A DNA stretch of 64,000 nt from Linyphia triangularis (taxonomy: Eukaryota > Arthropoda > Arachnida > Araneae > Linyphiidae). The stretch is taken from NCBI GenBank assembly GCA_963978545.1, contig OZ021732.1, positions 66,285,214 to 66,349,213 of the forward strand, given 5' to 3'. Below, piece by piece: positions 25,735 to 42,559 of this stretch. Both the position numbers and the translations under genes were made by a program. Numbering within the stretch: position 1 is the stretch's first letter; the number at the start of each line of letters is the position of its first letter. A model generated the notes under the pieces. It saw only the letters and a list, made by a program, of their open reading frames with translations. It did no database searches and was not told where the DNA came from.

Positions 25735-26178
25735 TCTTTGACCCCAAAACTTGATAAAATGTATTGACGTCTATAACTAGTTTTCAGCTAAATTTCATTG
25801 CGTTTATATGACAGCAAGTGGATAAACTAGTTCTATGAAGCATCAATAGAAGTGTGTGTGAAAATGGCCTTTTAGTGACAGCCCTCAAAATGTGATAGAA
25901 AGCATTGTCATCGATAACGAGTTTATCTGCTAAGTTTCAGTTAGATTGAATGACCGAAAGTGAGTTAATTAGTTCTCAAAAACGGTAATAGAAGTGGTGT
26001 AAAAAAGGTTTTTTAGAGACAATCCGCAAACCTTAATAGAATGCATTGTCATCTCAATGAGTCTATCTGCCAAGTTTCAGCTCGACTAGATGAGAGCAAG
26101 TGAGTTATTTAGATCTCCGCAGGTTTTTCTACCACAAAAACACATAAACAAAATCGAAGTTAATATAATAGATTTAAA
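25735..26178 (-). repeat. R1 copy B, three tandem units of about 142 bp
   Basis: The landmark GATAAAATGTATTG recurs in variant form at about 25,752, 25,893 and 26,035, so the units are spaced about 142 bp apart. Each unit carries the phrases AAGTTTCAG and a G-A-C-type turn before GTGAGTTA. The last unit ends in the same AAAATCGAAGTTAATATAA edge as copy A. This shows that the R1 family is built of tandem monomers, with copies A, C and D holding fewer units. Confidence 0.65.
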
Positions 26179-26722
26179 AATCAATCGTTACATAAAGTGA
26201 ATAATTCCAAAAGCTTTTTAATAAATCGTCGAAGCAAATCTTCACTATTTTGATAAAGCAGTAGGAATAAGATTTTCGAGACTTTTTTTAGAACCTTATT
26301 GGAGTTTATGGTCAAAAATAAATATTCCTAAGATTTTTTTTGTAGTTTGTAGTTCTTTGATGATCAAGTTCAGCATAAGCATACACTTTTTTAAATTTGC
26401 ACAGCTAGTTTAGATAAGTTTCATTAAAAAAAGTTCACCTTCATTAAAAGTTTTTTCAGCTTCTTTCTTTTCCATATTCCTACCGTTTTATTTTACAAAC
26501 TCTATGACTGAGGCAATTTTTAATTAAAAATTTTCTTCTTTTTTCATCACCTGTAAATAAAACAATTCAGTTGAGCTTAACCCATTCACAAAAGTTGGCA
26601 AGAAAACTTGTCAAACGAATTTTTTTCTTCTTTGCTAATAAATTGCAATTGTGGTTCCACTAAGTGTTTTTTTAAAATCATAAAAGTAAGTTTCCGAAAA
26701 ATCTGAAAAATTCCAATATATA

Positions 26723-26730
26723 CCTTAAAT
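26723..26730. repeat. 8-bp target-site duplication, left copy (CCTTAAAT)
   Basis: Identical to 27,457-27,464 on the other side of the hAT remnant. Confidence 0.85.
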
Positions 26731-27456
26731 CAGTGATAGCCATAACGCGGCCAGCAGGGCGGATTCGACCCGCGACATATTTTTCTACTGCCCGCCGGCG
26801 CCACAGAAGATATAAAAAACAAATTTCATGATATGGAGTTTTTCATACATAATTGTAATTTTTCCGAAATAATATGTGTTAATTATGAAGAGCAGAGTCT
26901 TCTGCTACGTGGCAGAAGAAACTATATGAAGCTTTCAGTAAGATGATTTTCATAAAAGAATATAAATACAGGAATAACTTAACTGAATCTCATTTGGACA
27001 ATTTCTTAAAATTGATTGCAACAAATACTCCTAAAGACATAGACTCTGTCATAAAATAAACAGAACAATTTCGATAGTTCATCTCACAATTGATATCGAC
27101 TAAAACGGATTAATTTGGAAGTACATTTTATATACTTTTACTAAAAGTTAAGTCAAGTCGCATTTTCACGTTGAAACAAAAGAATCACTTCATTTTTAGG
27201 CTTTGATTTACTAATAATAAAAATTATTATTTTTATAATTATTAAAAAAAAAGAAAAAAAAAAAAGAAAAAAAGAATCAAATATTAATTGCAATTTGATT
27301 AAGATAAAAAAATAATATTTTTTTTCTCCACCTTTTAGAAATGCTATATACTGTTAAATCAATAATAATTAAAGATACATATTTTGGTGTATCTGGCCCG
27401 CGAAAAGCTTCAACATAGTCACAAGGCCCACCTTTAAAAGTTAGAGGCGAACGCTG
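26731..27456. mobile_element. hAT transposon remnant, 726 bp, with TIRs and 8-bp TSD
   Basis: The left end reads CAGTGATAGCCATAAC and the right end, on the opposite strand, CAGCGTTCGCCTCTAAC. They agree at about 12 of 16 positions, and both start with the CAGNG typical of hAT elements. Exact 8-bp copies of CCTTAAAT flank it, the duplication size that hAT transposases make. Subterminal GC-rich sequence (CCCGCG and GGCCCGCG phrases) near both ends is typical of this branch. The interior is mostly lost, apart from a transposase C-terminal fragment at 26,892-27,059. It is an internally deleted, decayed copy and cannot be active by itself. Confidence 0.88.
26892..27059 (+). pseudogene. hAT transposase C-terminal relic
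   Basis: An open stretch of 55 codons ends in TAA at 27,057. It contains TWQKKLYEAFSKM, then EYKYRNNLTESHLDN and FLKLIATNTPKDIDSVIK. The pattern R-N-x-L-T-x-x-H-L-x-x-x-L-x-x-x-x-T is the C-terminal signature I know from hAT transposases of the GTF2IRD2/ZBED-like group, just before the natural stop. Upstream the frame closes at a TGA, and no DDE or dimerisation core is found, so only the last part of the protein remains. Its position inside an element with hAT ends and TSD supports the call independently. Confidence 0.65.
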
Positions 27457-27464
27457 CCTTAAAT
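27457..27464. repeat. 8-bp target-site duplication, right copy (CCTTAAAT)
   Basis: Identical to 26,723-26,730. Confidence 0.85.
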
Positions 27465-27535
27465 GATCTAAATAAACAAAGTAGTAGTAAAAAACAATGA
27501 CTATTTATCGATTTCAAAGTCGTCTTTAATGAGTT

Positions 27536-27839
<304 letters not shown>

Positions 27840-27874
27840 CTTTAATATTATTTTAACACGTGTTTGTGGAAAGC

Positions 27875-28665
27875 AAAATTAGAAGGCCAAAACTACTTAT
27901 ATTGAAACTTTCAGAGCTCTAGGCCTATTAGAAGTCGCTTTTTGTGAAAATATTAATTAAAAAAATTAATCAAAGAACAAATAAAAAATTTAACATTCTT
28001 TTTGTCAATAGTCCAATTAGAATGCCAAAACTACTTGTGTTGAAAGTTTCAGAACTGTAGCCCAAGTAGAAATCGTTTTGTAAAATATTTGTTAAGTAAT
28101 TAAAAAATTATTTAAAAAGAACTAAATGAAAATTTAAAATTCTGTTTTTCAAAAATCCAATTAAAAGGCCAAAACTACTTATGTTGAAAATTTCAGAGCT
28201 GTAGCTCTATTAGAAACCGTTTTGTAAAATATTTATTAATTAATTGAAAAAATTAATTAATAAAAAAAAACTAAAAAAAATTTAAAATTCTGTTTTTCAA
28301 GAGTTCAATAAGAAGGCCAAAATTACTTAAGTGGAAAATTTTAGAGCTGTAACCTTATTAGAAGTCATTTTGTAATTTTTTTTTTTAATTATTTAAGAAA
28401 ATTAATTAAAAATTACCTAATCAAAATTTTTAAATTCTGTTTATCAAAAGTCCAATTAGAAGGCTAAAACTACTTATGTTGAAAATTTCAGAGCTGTATC
28501 TCTATTTGAAGTCATTTTGTGAAAAAAAAAAAATTAAAATATTAATTGAAAATTAGTAATTAAATTTTTAACATTTTGTTTAACATACATAAAATTAGAA
28601 GGCCCAAACTTCTTATGTTGAAAATTTCAGAGCTCTACTCCAATTTTTAAGTAGGTTTCTATAGA
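27875..28665 (+). repeat. Six tandem degenerate monomers of about 138-147 bp
   Basis: The landmark ATTAGAAGGCCAAAACTAC or a close variant starts at about 27,878, 28,016, 28,161, 28,307, 28,454 and 28,592. Each is followed by a TTGAAAATTTCAGAGCTGTA block, a TTAGAAGTC block and an AATT-rich filler. The monomers differ by about 10-20 percent by eye. The array is bounded by the (CA)n run upstream and the (ACAG)n run downstream. No coding frame is maintained between units. Confidence 0.85.
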
Positions 28666-28668
28666 TCC

Positions 28669-28731
<63 letters not shown>

Positions 28732-28732
28732 G
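28669..28732. repeat. (ACAG)n microsatellite, about 16 copies
   Basis: A perfect tetranucleotide run directly follows the sixth monomer of the preceding array. A (CAGA)n or (TCTG)n tail next to diverged monomers is a common arrangement in interspersed repeats of invertebrates. Confidence 0.95.
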
Positions 28733-31430
28733 CTTGTTTTATTATTATAGATTTATTCCGAACTATTTATATGAAATTTTATTAACCATTTACAACATTA
28801 ATAGAAGAAGCTAACTAACGAAATTCGACGGAAAACAAACTAACTTTTATTTTTTTTATAATCATGATTTCAAAATTAGTTTCGTGATACTTCTTATTTC
28901 AGTGTCATCACATTAGAAAAGATGCAAAACCCCGTCATTTTAACAAGGTATGAAAAAAAAAGTTAAAAAAAAAAAAAAGAAGAAAAAAAAAAAAAAGTTA
29001 AAACAAAAAAAAAATTGTCAAAAGTCACGAAAGCCTATCATTTTGTTAAATTTTCTATTCGAAGTAAAAAAAAAATATTTGTTTTAAAATAAGTATTAAA
29101 ATTAAAAGCTTTGTTGTTTTTATGTTCCAAAGAAATGTCTTTAGTTTTGAAATGTTTTTAATGTCTTAGTTTTGAAGCTAAACTTTGCTAGACATTGTAT
29201 TTCTGAACATTGTATATGGTCTAAGAGGGCGAACGATTTCTCAAAGATGTATTTAGAGGACTAAAAACTTCAAAATGTAATCATTTTGTGATTTGTACCT
29301 AGATTTCAAATTCTAACTATTTTGTTTCTTTTAACATATAATTTTGATCTGTATACCTAGTTCCAGAGAAAAATTCATTTAAAATGATGTAAACACAAGT
29401 TTGTTATGCCACAATTTCACATAAAAATATATTTATCTAAAAAAGTCGTTTTTCAGTGTACCGTTTTGAAAAATTGGCTACTAGCTGGTTTAAGAAATTT
29501 TTGCCATATATCTGCTTTATGTAATAGATTAATTTGTGGTTAACGTTTTAGCAACATTTTTATTGATTCATTTTTTAAAGAATTGGCGCTTCTAAAAATA
29601 TTGTGACTTTCAAAGATTTTTGGTGTTTAAAAACAAACAAAAAAGCTACGTACTGTCTAAAAGTGATCCTCAGATCATTAATGGAGGTTTACATAGTGCT
29701 ACGAAAAGTTAAAAATTATCTATTTTTTAGTTACTTAGAAAAAGTACGTAGGGAATTGCCCTTTTAAAATTAACGGTGTAGGGCCTACCGAATACCCTTG
29801 TGTTAAGACAGAACAAATACACATTATGAAATTCAACCATGTTCGAACATCTTGGCCCATCAGTAACTGGGAAGACAGGATCAGTTATAGCTTCGGACAT
29901 CACCTGTCCGAGATGCGCACCTTTCGAAGACAAGCACGTCAGATGGAAGCGTGCCTATGACGAGGCAGGTGCTATAACGAGGCCTAGCTACAGGGTTCAC
30001 CAGGAAGAACTTTCGACTTTTTCTAAAAAGCAATTTTTTGCCAGATGTTGCTTTAGCATCAGTCCAGCTTCCTTCAAGAGGAGTATGAAACCGTCCCTTT
30101 GTTGAACCTCTTGCTTCAATCTTCTGGTTACATTAAATCATCATTTAGTCTCGTTCTAACGGCAGCAGTTTTCCTCGATAGGTTGGCCCAAGGGCTTTGA
30201 TCTGCGACCTCCATCGAAAATGTCTGCAGCATATTTTTCTTTTAATAATTTGAAACATTTTCCGAGCTTAATTTTTCATTAGGGGAAGGTATTGGTCACG
30301 AGGATAGGAAAGGTGTTTTATGAAGAAAGTTTTTTTTTTTTTTTATTTCTTTTTTTCCCAAGAGTAGGTTGTTTAGTTCCGTTTTTCTTAAAAAAATTAA
30401 TTGGAGTATAAAAATGATGGAACGTGTTTTAAAATCCCTAAAGGTCAGTTGTCTAGATCTAGATATTTTATACGCTTCTGAAATATAGAGGAAGAATAGT
30501 TGAAATCATTAGGAAACTCGGTTATGAAAGGAAAGTTAAAATAGCAATTAATGAATGAATTTTTTTTAAACCTGTGATACTGCTAAAAGACTTTTCTGTA
30601 GATATTGCCAAATTGAGTAAAAGAGAATACATTGAATTAATTTGGTTGAACTTTTTCTTTCTAATTTTATTTACCATTCATTTCAAGTAACCAATAAAAA
30701 ATTAATAGTAAGAATGTATATTTTTAAAATCTAATTAAAAATACATTTCGGACTTGTATTAATATAAAATTGCACTTTTTCAAATTATTTTTCATTGTGA
30801 TGCACATTAAATTTATTTTATTTTCCCATGAATTGCTGAAATCTCAAAGTTTGAATATAGTTCATTAGGATGGTGATTGTTAATGGACATATATTCCTTA
30901 TAAATGTTAGATTAAAATTTCAATTAATTCCATTTAAATTAATTCATTCTAACAATTACTTGAATTAATTATCCAAAGGACTTTTTTTTTATTTAAAAAT
31001 AATTTATTAGAATTACGAGAAATGTTATCTTTGTAAGCTATCTCGAAAATGATTTGTTACAAATTCATGAGATTTCGAAACTATACACATCCTGAAATAT
31101 TGTATATAGTTTTTTTAAACCAACTAATTAAATTATTTTGTGAGAGTTTCTACCCTTGAGTATTCTGACATTGGCTGGATAAGATAAAATTTGCCATTTC
31201 ACAAGAGTGTCTAGTCTCAAATCATTAGCTTTTAATATTTATTTGATAGAATGTGATAGAATAGTAACACAATTTATTTTTGACTAAGATTTCAAATACT
31301 GTCTACAATCACACACACTGGAAATATATTTAATCGTTTGCATTTGGTGATGAAGAATTATGCTTTTTGAAAAGTTAGTGATTATTGAATTTTTTGTGTG
31401 TGTGTGGGGTCAGTTATGCAATTTTCGGTA
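28733..31430. other. AT-rich stretch; GC-balanced patch at 29,820-30,240
   Basis: No gene is called. In 29,820-30,240 two overlapping frames lie on opposite strands (29,839-30,105 plus and 29,727-29,933 minus). Neither has a recognised family or visible motif, although the plus frame includes a CPRC-type pair that is too little to call a zinc finger. A-rich simple sequence lies at 28,950-29,075. Confidence 0.35.
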
Positions 31431-31440
31431 TTACCTCTGA

Positions 31441-31880
31441 ATTATTTGAAAACAAAAACCTTTTGAATTAGAGTTAAGATCTTTAACTGAAACAACTCTA
31501 AAAGAATGCGATAAAAGTACTAATAATTCAAGAAAAACGTCATCATTAAATAAATTGGTACTTGCAACAGCAGACGATACAAAAATGGAATTTGATCATT
31601 AAATTCGAATCTTTAAGCACATAATGCACTTCAATATAGAAAATGGAAAGATGAAATATAAAGATGTTCTTCTAAAAGGGGATAAAGAGCAAATGCAATT
31701 GTTTAAAAAGCTTTAAGACAAATCCAATATCCTCATCATATTTTCTCTTTGATAATACTCGAATAAAGACAGCACTTGAAGAGTACGATCGTAAAATTGA
31801 AAGAAAAGAGATTTCCTGTTGCCATTTTTATGTAAAAATGAGGATTACTTTATTAAGTCTTTTAATAAAACAAAAATACT
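31441..31880 (+). pseudogene. Possible degenerate coding relic, family unknown
   Basis: One frame runs from about 31,441 to 31,713 with a single internal TAA: a segment with ECDKSTNNSRKTSSLNKL and ATADDTKMEF, then after the stop KMKYKDVLLKGDKEQMQLF. After a frame change it continues with NTRIKTALEEYDRKIERKEIS and stays open for about 60 codons in all. In DNA this AT-rich, stops should be far denser, and the peptides are hydrophilic and mixed rather than F/I/K/L/Y-only. This looks like a mutated coding remnant, but I do not recognise the family, and chance remains possible. Confidence 0.3.
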
Positions 31881-32779
31881 AAATCAAACTCGTTAAGCAT
31901 TTCATCGATGAAAATAGAATTTCATATTGTTCTATTCATCAGAATTTAATTTGGAATTAAATTTTAATCTAATTAAAGTTAATTGAAACGAAAAAGAATC
32001 ATGCTAGATGTAATATGCTTCAATTTTTCTATTTTAGCATCGTATTTAAGTTATTTTAATATTTTTTACATAGATATTTGATAAAAGACTAACTAACACC
32101 CAATACAAATAAGTAATTTATTTCAAATTTGATGAGAACTTAATAAGAATTTTCTTTTGGACTCAGTTAAGAAATAATCACATCAAGAATAGCTCATGGG
32201 AAATATTCAAATAAAGGGCATAAAAATAGAGCTAAAGAAGTACATTACTTTTAAAATATATTTTTTGTAACTCTTTCAAGATATCTTTTTTAAACTAAAG
32301 CGTATGAAATATTTTTTAATTGAATGTCTAGAAATTATTGAATTAAAATGTCATTCGAAATTTTAACACTTCAAAGGTATTTATAACATTTTCTTATAGC
32401 CACATATTTCATATTCGAAATAAGTGCATTGAATGTAGTTAATGTTTTGAACTGTTTAAAAAACATTTTTTTTTTTGCATACAAATATTTAAGGAAATAC
32501 AAGATAAAAATAAATGCAAAAGTATGCTTTTGTTTAGTCATCGATATTTTCTAGATTTATAATTCCAGTTTTTGGCCATTTTGGCAATAAAAATAATAAA
32601 AAAAAAAAACCTGTAAGTTTAGTAGTATGAAAATACTGCAGAATAAATTGTTTAATACTTTTGCTTTGATTGGTCTTCTCTTCTAAAGTATTTGAGCCGA
32701 CTTCTGTTTTTTTATGTGATTGTTTGGGGTGGTCGATTTTAGTTAAGCCTTTTTTAACTACTTTATAAATAAATAAATA

Positions 32780-32858
32780 GGAAAGAAAGAAAGAAAGAAA
32801 GAAAGAAAGGAGGAAAGAAAGAAAGAAATACGTACGTATGTACATACATACATACATA
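32780..32858. repeat. Compound microsatellite (AAAG)n - (GTAC/CATA)n
   Basis: AAAG units with one GGAGG interruption are followed by CGTA/GTAC and CATA units. The minus-strand frames across it (FFLSFFLS peptides) are artefacts. Confidence 0.9.
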
Positions 32859-33318
32859 AAAATCCAGGAACAGGTGTATAAATTGATATTATGGTATGAA
32901 TTAATTCAAACATATTTATGAGCTCAAAATTACTTTTTCGCAATGCCTATAACTCTTAAAAGTAATTTGAATTCTCCCAATAATTATTACATTTATCATA
33001 ATAATTAAAAATATATTTTAAAAGTAATTTTAAAGAATTTTTTCTGTATTTTTCATATCAGATAATTATGATACTTTTATTAAACTTATTATTTATGCTC
33101 TACTATAAATATTTTTGATGATGTGAAAGCTTTGATAATTCTTTTTATTACTTACTGATTGGCATTTAAAATTCATAAAAATATTCAACTTTTTTCTTAA
33201 AACATATGTAAAGACGTTAAAGCTTCTCTTCTAAAAAAAGTATATTTCTTTATAGTGCTTTGTATATTTCTGATCGTAAATACAATTTTTTCTTATGAGT
33301 GAAATATCTATTCTAAAC

Positions 33319-33326
33319 ATAAAAAT
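33319..33326. repeat. 8-bp target-site duplication, left copy (ATAAAAAT)
   Basis: Identical to 34,145-34,152 and matches the nTnnnnAn preference known for hAT insertions. Confidence 0.82.
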
Positions 33327-34144
<818 letters not shown>

Positions 34145-34152
34145 ATAAAAAT
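34145..34152. repeat. 8-bp target-site duplication, right copy (ATAAAAAT)
   Basis: Identical to 33,319-33,326. Confidence 0.82.
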
Positions 34153-37890
<3,738 letters not shown>

Positions 37891-39137
37891 TAACTTGTGT
37901 AAAGTCGACACTTATTATGGTTTTAGAAGAGTGAGAACTATACGTGAATACAAGTGAAAAATTTCACATTTAATATCAACAAATGTTTAGATTTGGATTC
38001 AATAAAATATTGACTTAAAGTATTAATCAAATACTAAAAATTCGATATGAATCCTAAACGAATTGATAATGCAAGAGAAAATAGTTTAAGAGCAGTTCGT
38101 AAACTTTTGCAGTGCCTTTATTTCCAGTAATTCACTTTCTTGTAACGAAACTTCTTCGCAAGTGCCCATTCTGAAAGAGCACTTTGAAAAAGTGAGGTAT
38201 TCTGTTCTTTATTTTTCCTTTGTTTCTCATCCTAGGAAGCGGGGAATTTTTCTTTTGGAATGTTATAAAGTTTTTTCTACCACCGGAAATAGAAAACTTT
38301 TAAACGCTAAGAAAAGAAGTTAAAACTTTAATGCGTGTAAGTAGAAAGATAGTGAAACTGGTGGAATTTGAAGCATAAATCTTATTTGTTTGACAACTTG
38401 TGTTTCGAATTCAAAGTTCAATTTCAATGTGGATGGTCGGTATTGGAAACAGTTTAGCAGTAATTGAAGAAATCGATTAATAGTTGACTGCCGTTGTAGG
38501 GTTTAAGCTCTAGGATTTTATTTTTACGTGAAATAGCAATTACAAATAACAATAATGATACATATAAAATTAGAGAAAACCCATTCTTAGAAGAAACACT
38601 ACTATGTTTATTTACAGAATTGTCTTTTAAAAACAATAAAGTAAAAAAAAATAAAATAAATATATATATATTTATTTTTAATTTAATTTAATGCGCTTAG
38701 AACTTTATGGTCAAATGAAGAATGCGGGAGTATATCAAAATGACACAGTTAAACTATTAAAGTTTAAAAATTGCATGTTATAGCTTAAAATAAGGTAACT
38801 GCATCAAATAAGACCAACCTATGGTTTGAGAGTTCCTAGTTCTGGAAGCACTCTATCAATTTGCTCCAAACTTGGGATACTTTTGAGTTGCTTATTAAAA
38901 TACATGAAAAATAAATACATTTGGAATAATTATTTATTTTAGAGTGTTTGAACTTTAGTTTTTCGAAAGACTAAAAACAGCCTAATTGGAGCTAATCAAA
39001 TCATTTTATTCTTCTTCTTTTTGCTCACTCTCTCATAGAACTTATGGCTATAAATACCCCAAACGAGGCGGGATATGTCGACACCCTCATTAACTTAAAA
39101 AAGGTTTCATCGCTAGATGTAAGTTTTAATATTGATG

Positions 39138-39176
<39 letters not shown>

Positions 39177-40060
39177 GATAAATAACAATCATTAATTAAT
39201 AGCATATTTAGTGTCCCTGACAAGTAGAGTTGGGCACGAAATACTTTTATATTTCAATGAAAACTGGTAATTATTAATAATGTGCGAAAAAGTCTATAGA
39301 TTCTGAAAATAGAATAAAAATGTTTAAATAAGCATAATTAAACTCATTAGTGTAGCCATTCATAATATAAAATCACAAGAACAAAAATATCTTTTCAATT
39401 GCTGGCTAAAATCTACATTCCCATGTGCTACATATCCTGCGATGCCAACTGCTTGATTCTTTTTCAATTTTTAGTTCGTTACCATAGGTACTACCAATTA
39501 GTGGATTTTATCAACAGTTTATGCCGTAGGTAGATCCGTGTTGAGGGGATTATTACATTGAGTTTTGGACTCATTGTGTGTACCACATATATTTTTTAAT
39601 ATCACAAAATTAATTATGTCATTCATTAGTCGGCAGCATTTCATACATGTTAATGCCCGTGAAGGAGTATTGAGCGTTTTTAATATTGTACGTACTACAT
39701 AATTCTAAGTAAAGTGGGTGGAAGTGGACTAAGTATGAGTAGGCTTTCTCAAAAATCTATACCAATTTAAATGACGCTTTTAAATAGTGGTATTGTTAAA
39801 TATGTTTAAATATGTAATCTAAAATTACTCTGTATTATATTGTCTACAAGAAAATCAAATAATTATTTTTATTCTTTAATAGCAATTGAATTAGTTAGCA
39901 TGCTAGAGCTATATACAATGAATTAAGAATGGAATATATATATGTATAAAAAATTGTTTATATGTTTATGAAAGAATTTAATTAGAAAAAAAAAAAAAAA
40001 AAAAAGGTATTCTAACTTTATACTCTTTTGCGTCAACTGATAATACATCACATTAACAGT
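37891..40060. other. AT-rich stretch; A runs at 39,142-39,171 and 39,988-40,004
   Basis: No gene is recognised. At 39,225 the sequence TAGAGTTGGGCACG resembles a hAT end, but no partner end or flanking duplication was found. Confidence 0.4.
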
Positions 40061-41260
40061 AGAGAACTGAAAGAATGCAGCATATTACTCATTTACAGTG
40101 GATGCTGTTTGTGTGGGCCGACCATTTTATAAAGTCCCACAACTCAACAGCAAACCCGGATCTTATTTTCGAAATTTATAATAATACTCCACTTTCGATG
40201 ATTGTAGACGATGATAACCCTCGAAAGAATCCAAAGGGTCAACAACTACACAACTGTAAGGCCACCCTTTCCTCCTCTGCTACCCGTATATCATGCATCG
40301 CCTCGTTCGGCGCCAGGTATCGAATTAAAACCAGAGTTGAGCAATCTCGATGACTGCGAGACTTCATACGCTACCGTTCCGACAGTGAAACCATAAAACT
40401 CGGAATTTATCCCTGACTTCACTCACGATTTCAATAAAGCGATTTAGGGATTGCGACATCCCTAAACCCCTTGCACCCCCTTATACTAACTGTTTTTTTT
40501 TTTATCCTATATAAGAACCCTTACGCAATTTACCTTGTGAAATGCGACGATTCCTTTGCACGATAATGATAAGAAGGAAGGGGAGGGGTGGGGAGGGGAA
40601 TAAGTATACACCTGACCCCGTTTACACACAAAAAAAGAGCCCCCATATAGTGTGTAAAAAGTCCCAACCAGCTGTCCGCATTATGAAAAAACATACTTCC
40701 GCTTTTATGCTTACTTCCTCACCCCATGAGGGCCCCATAGTAAGATGGGCATTACATCATACATGTTAGGTTCAAATAGCTTCTTTGGTCTGTGTCCCGC
40801 TTCGATTTTGTTTGTATTTTTTTATGGCCCATGGGCTTTCCTCTGCCATTGGTCATTGTTAATTTTTTCGCGCTTCCTTTGATGCGTAGGAAAAATCTTG
40901 TACCTGTTACGTAAGGAAGAAAGGATGTTCTTTTTCTTTATGGGGTGGTGGTACTCCGCCCGTATTAATCCCTGTATCTTCCTCTTGTTGATGTCGAAAG
41001 GCGATAGGGAAGAGACGAAAGGTCCTTTTAGATTGCATCGATGGATGAGAAGGGAATCTGGACGTATGCCATCTATAGGTTGGATCTCCCACATGGGGGT
41101 GAGAAGCTCGACACCTGCTGTAAGGATTCCTTGGATAAGCTGCTTAAATAAGATGAACTGCAATGAGGATTGCTTATTTTACTCATCCGTATTTCAAGAT
41201 AAGGTTGGATATTTTAAAAGTAAATTAAGCCCTTAGATGGTTTCAAACGAATAGATTTAT
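40061..41260. other. Longest GC-balanced block outside the large element; no gene recognised
   Basis: About 1.2 kb of mixed-composition, non-repetitive DNA. Overlapping open frames lie on both strands: 40,075-40,353 and 40,542-40,769 plus, 40,822-41,163 minus, 40,898-41,236 plus. Opposite-strand frames of equal length over the same bases cannot both be genes, and none shows a domain I recognise. It could be a UTR, a noncoding RNA exon or a regulatory block. Confidence 0.3.
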
Positions 41261-41525
41261 GCAAATATAAATATTTTGCAGACCGTTTATTTCGAAATCC
41301 TATTAGTATATACATCCGGATAAACTTGTTTTGGAATAATAGCTCGAAACTAATGTTTTAATGAGCCAGGGGAGTCCTCCCATAGTGCTGCCATTTCATT
41401 CCCTTGGGGATCCATCACCACCACCACTACTAATGTTTTAAATTCACTTATAACTACATTTCACTTCTTTTTAACTTTACATATTTACGTTTAAATCACA
41501 TTTTTAAATTTTTTTATTATATAAC

Positions 41526-41533
41526 ATTTGAAT
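41526..41533. repeat. 8-bp target-site duplication, left copy (ATTTGAAT)
   Basis: Identical to 47,967-47,974 and fits the hAT nTnnnnAn preference. Confidence 0.88.
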
Positions 41534-41720
41534 TAGTGTTCCTTAAACATCGATAGACTATCGATACTATCGAAAAACAATCGATACTATTGTTTTCCAA
41601 AACAATCGAGTGAAAAAATCGATAGTATCGAAAACGCTCGATACTATCGATAGTATCGATACTATCGATTGTTTTAAGCAAAGCAATACTATCGATTGTT
41701 TTAAGGAAAGTTGAAATATG
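41534..41720. repeat. Left terminal TATCGATA cluster
   Basis: It carries the TIR tip and then about ten overlapping copies of TATCGATA, ACTATCGATAGTATCGAT and CAATCGAT. Such subterminal clusters are typical transposase-binding arrays in hAT elements. The mirror image is at 47,831-47,966. Confidence 0.85.
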
Positions 41721-42019
41721 ATAACAAACTTATGTAAATGTCTATTTTTTTTCTCGGAACAGTATTATCGGACAATACCTGATTTATTCGGGTAAAAAAT
41801 TTTGTTATTATGCTCTACATTATGCTATTACATTAGTAGCTTTTACAGAGGCTATGCCTTTTTTTATGTATATAATATTGCTTGTACTACATGAAGCTAT
41901 TACAAGCAAAGTGTGCAATGCACATGTACTAGTCCGAGAGGTCACTGCTAGTACCGCATACAACATCGCTCTAAAACTCATGTGGAATGTAGAAATATGC
42001 TAGCTGACCACCAAACACT

Positions 42020-42510
42020 TGGTCTGCCGAAATGCATTTGACCGGAATTGTAAGAAAAGCCCTACGGGAAGTGCAATTATTAGGTACCTAAATATACCAT
42101 CGAACATCACTCTGATATTCACAGAGGTTTAAGAGGATTATCAATCGAATAAGAATCATTTGGTCTGCCGAACCGCATTTGGCCGGAAATGTCCGGTAGA
42201 CAATTCCGAAAGTGCAGTTTTTAGGGAAATACGTCCTCGAACATGACTCAGAAACTCACATTGAATGAAGTGGATTACCTTTAGAATTATTTGGTCTGCA
42301 GAACCGCATTTGGCCGGACCTGTCTTACTCGATAGGTTATCCACTTCATTCTCTGTGAATTTCTGAGTCATGTTCGATTACGTGTTTAGAAACCTAAAAA
42401 GTGCCCTTTCGGATTAGTCATCCGGACAGTTCCGAGCCAAATGCAGTTCGGCAGACCAAATGATTCTTACTGTAAGAATCATTTGGTCTGCCGAACCGCG
42501 TTTGGCCGAA
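42020..42510. repeat. GGTCTGCCG module array, left outer arm
   Basis: Tandem and locally inverted units of about 140 bp carry GGTCTGCCGAACCGCATTTG, then GGCCGGAA, a TCCGAAAGTGC stretch, GAACAT-CACTCTGA and a GAATGAAGTGGATTA block. A perfect hairpin with 25-bp arms lies at 42,446-42,496. The other three arrays are at 43,855-43,955, 44,415-44,770 and 47,035-47,530. Confidence 0.8.
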
Positions 42511-42559
42511 ACTGTCTGGCAGCCAAATCCTAAAGTTGATCTGACCGAATTGTACTGTA

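Noticed and set aside
29839..30105. 88-codon frame with a CPRC pair as a zinc-finger protein
   Set aside because: One CxxC pair without a second ligand pair is not enough, and it overlaps a minus-strand frame.
39225..39245. TAGAGTTGGGCACG as a hAT end
   Set aside because: No inverted partner or flanking 8-bp duplication was found.
40822..41236. Overlapping frames of about 112 codons on opposite strands
   Set aside because: They cover the same bases, have no recognisable domain, and fit chance in a GC-balanced block.
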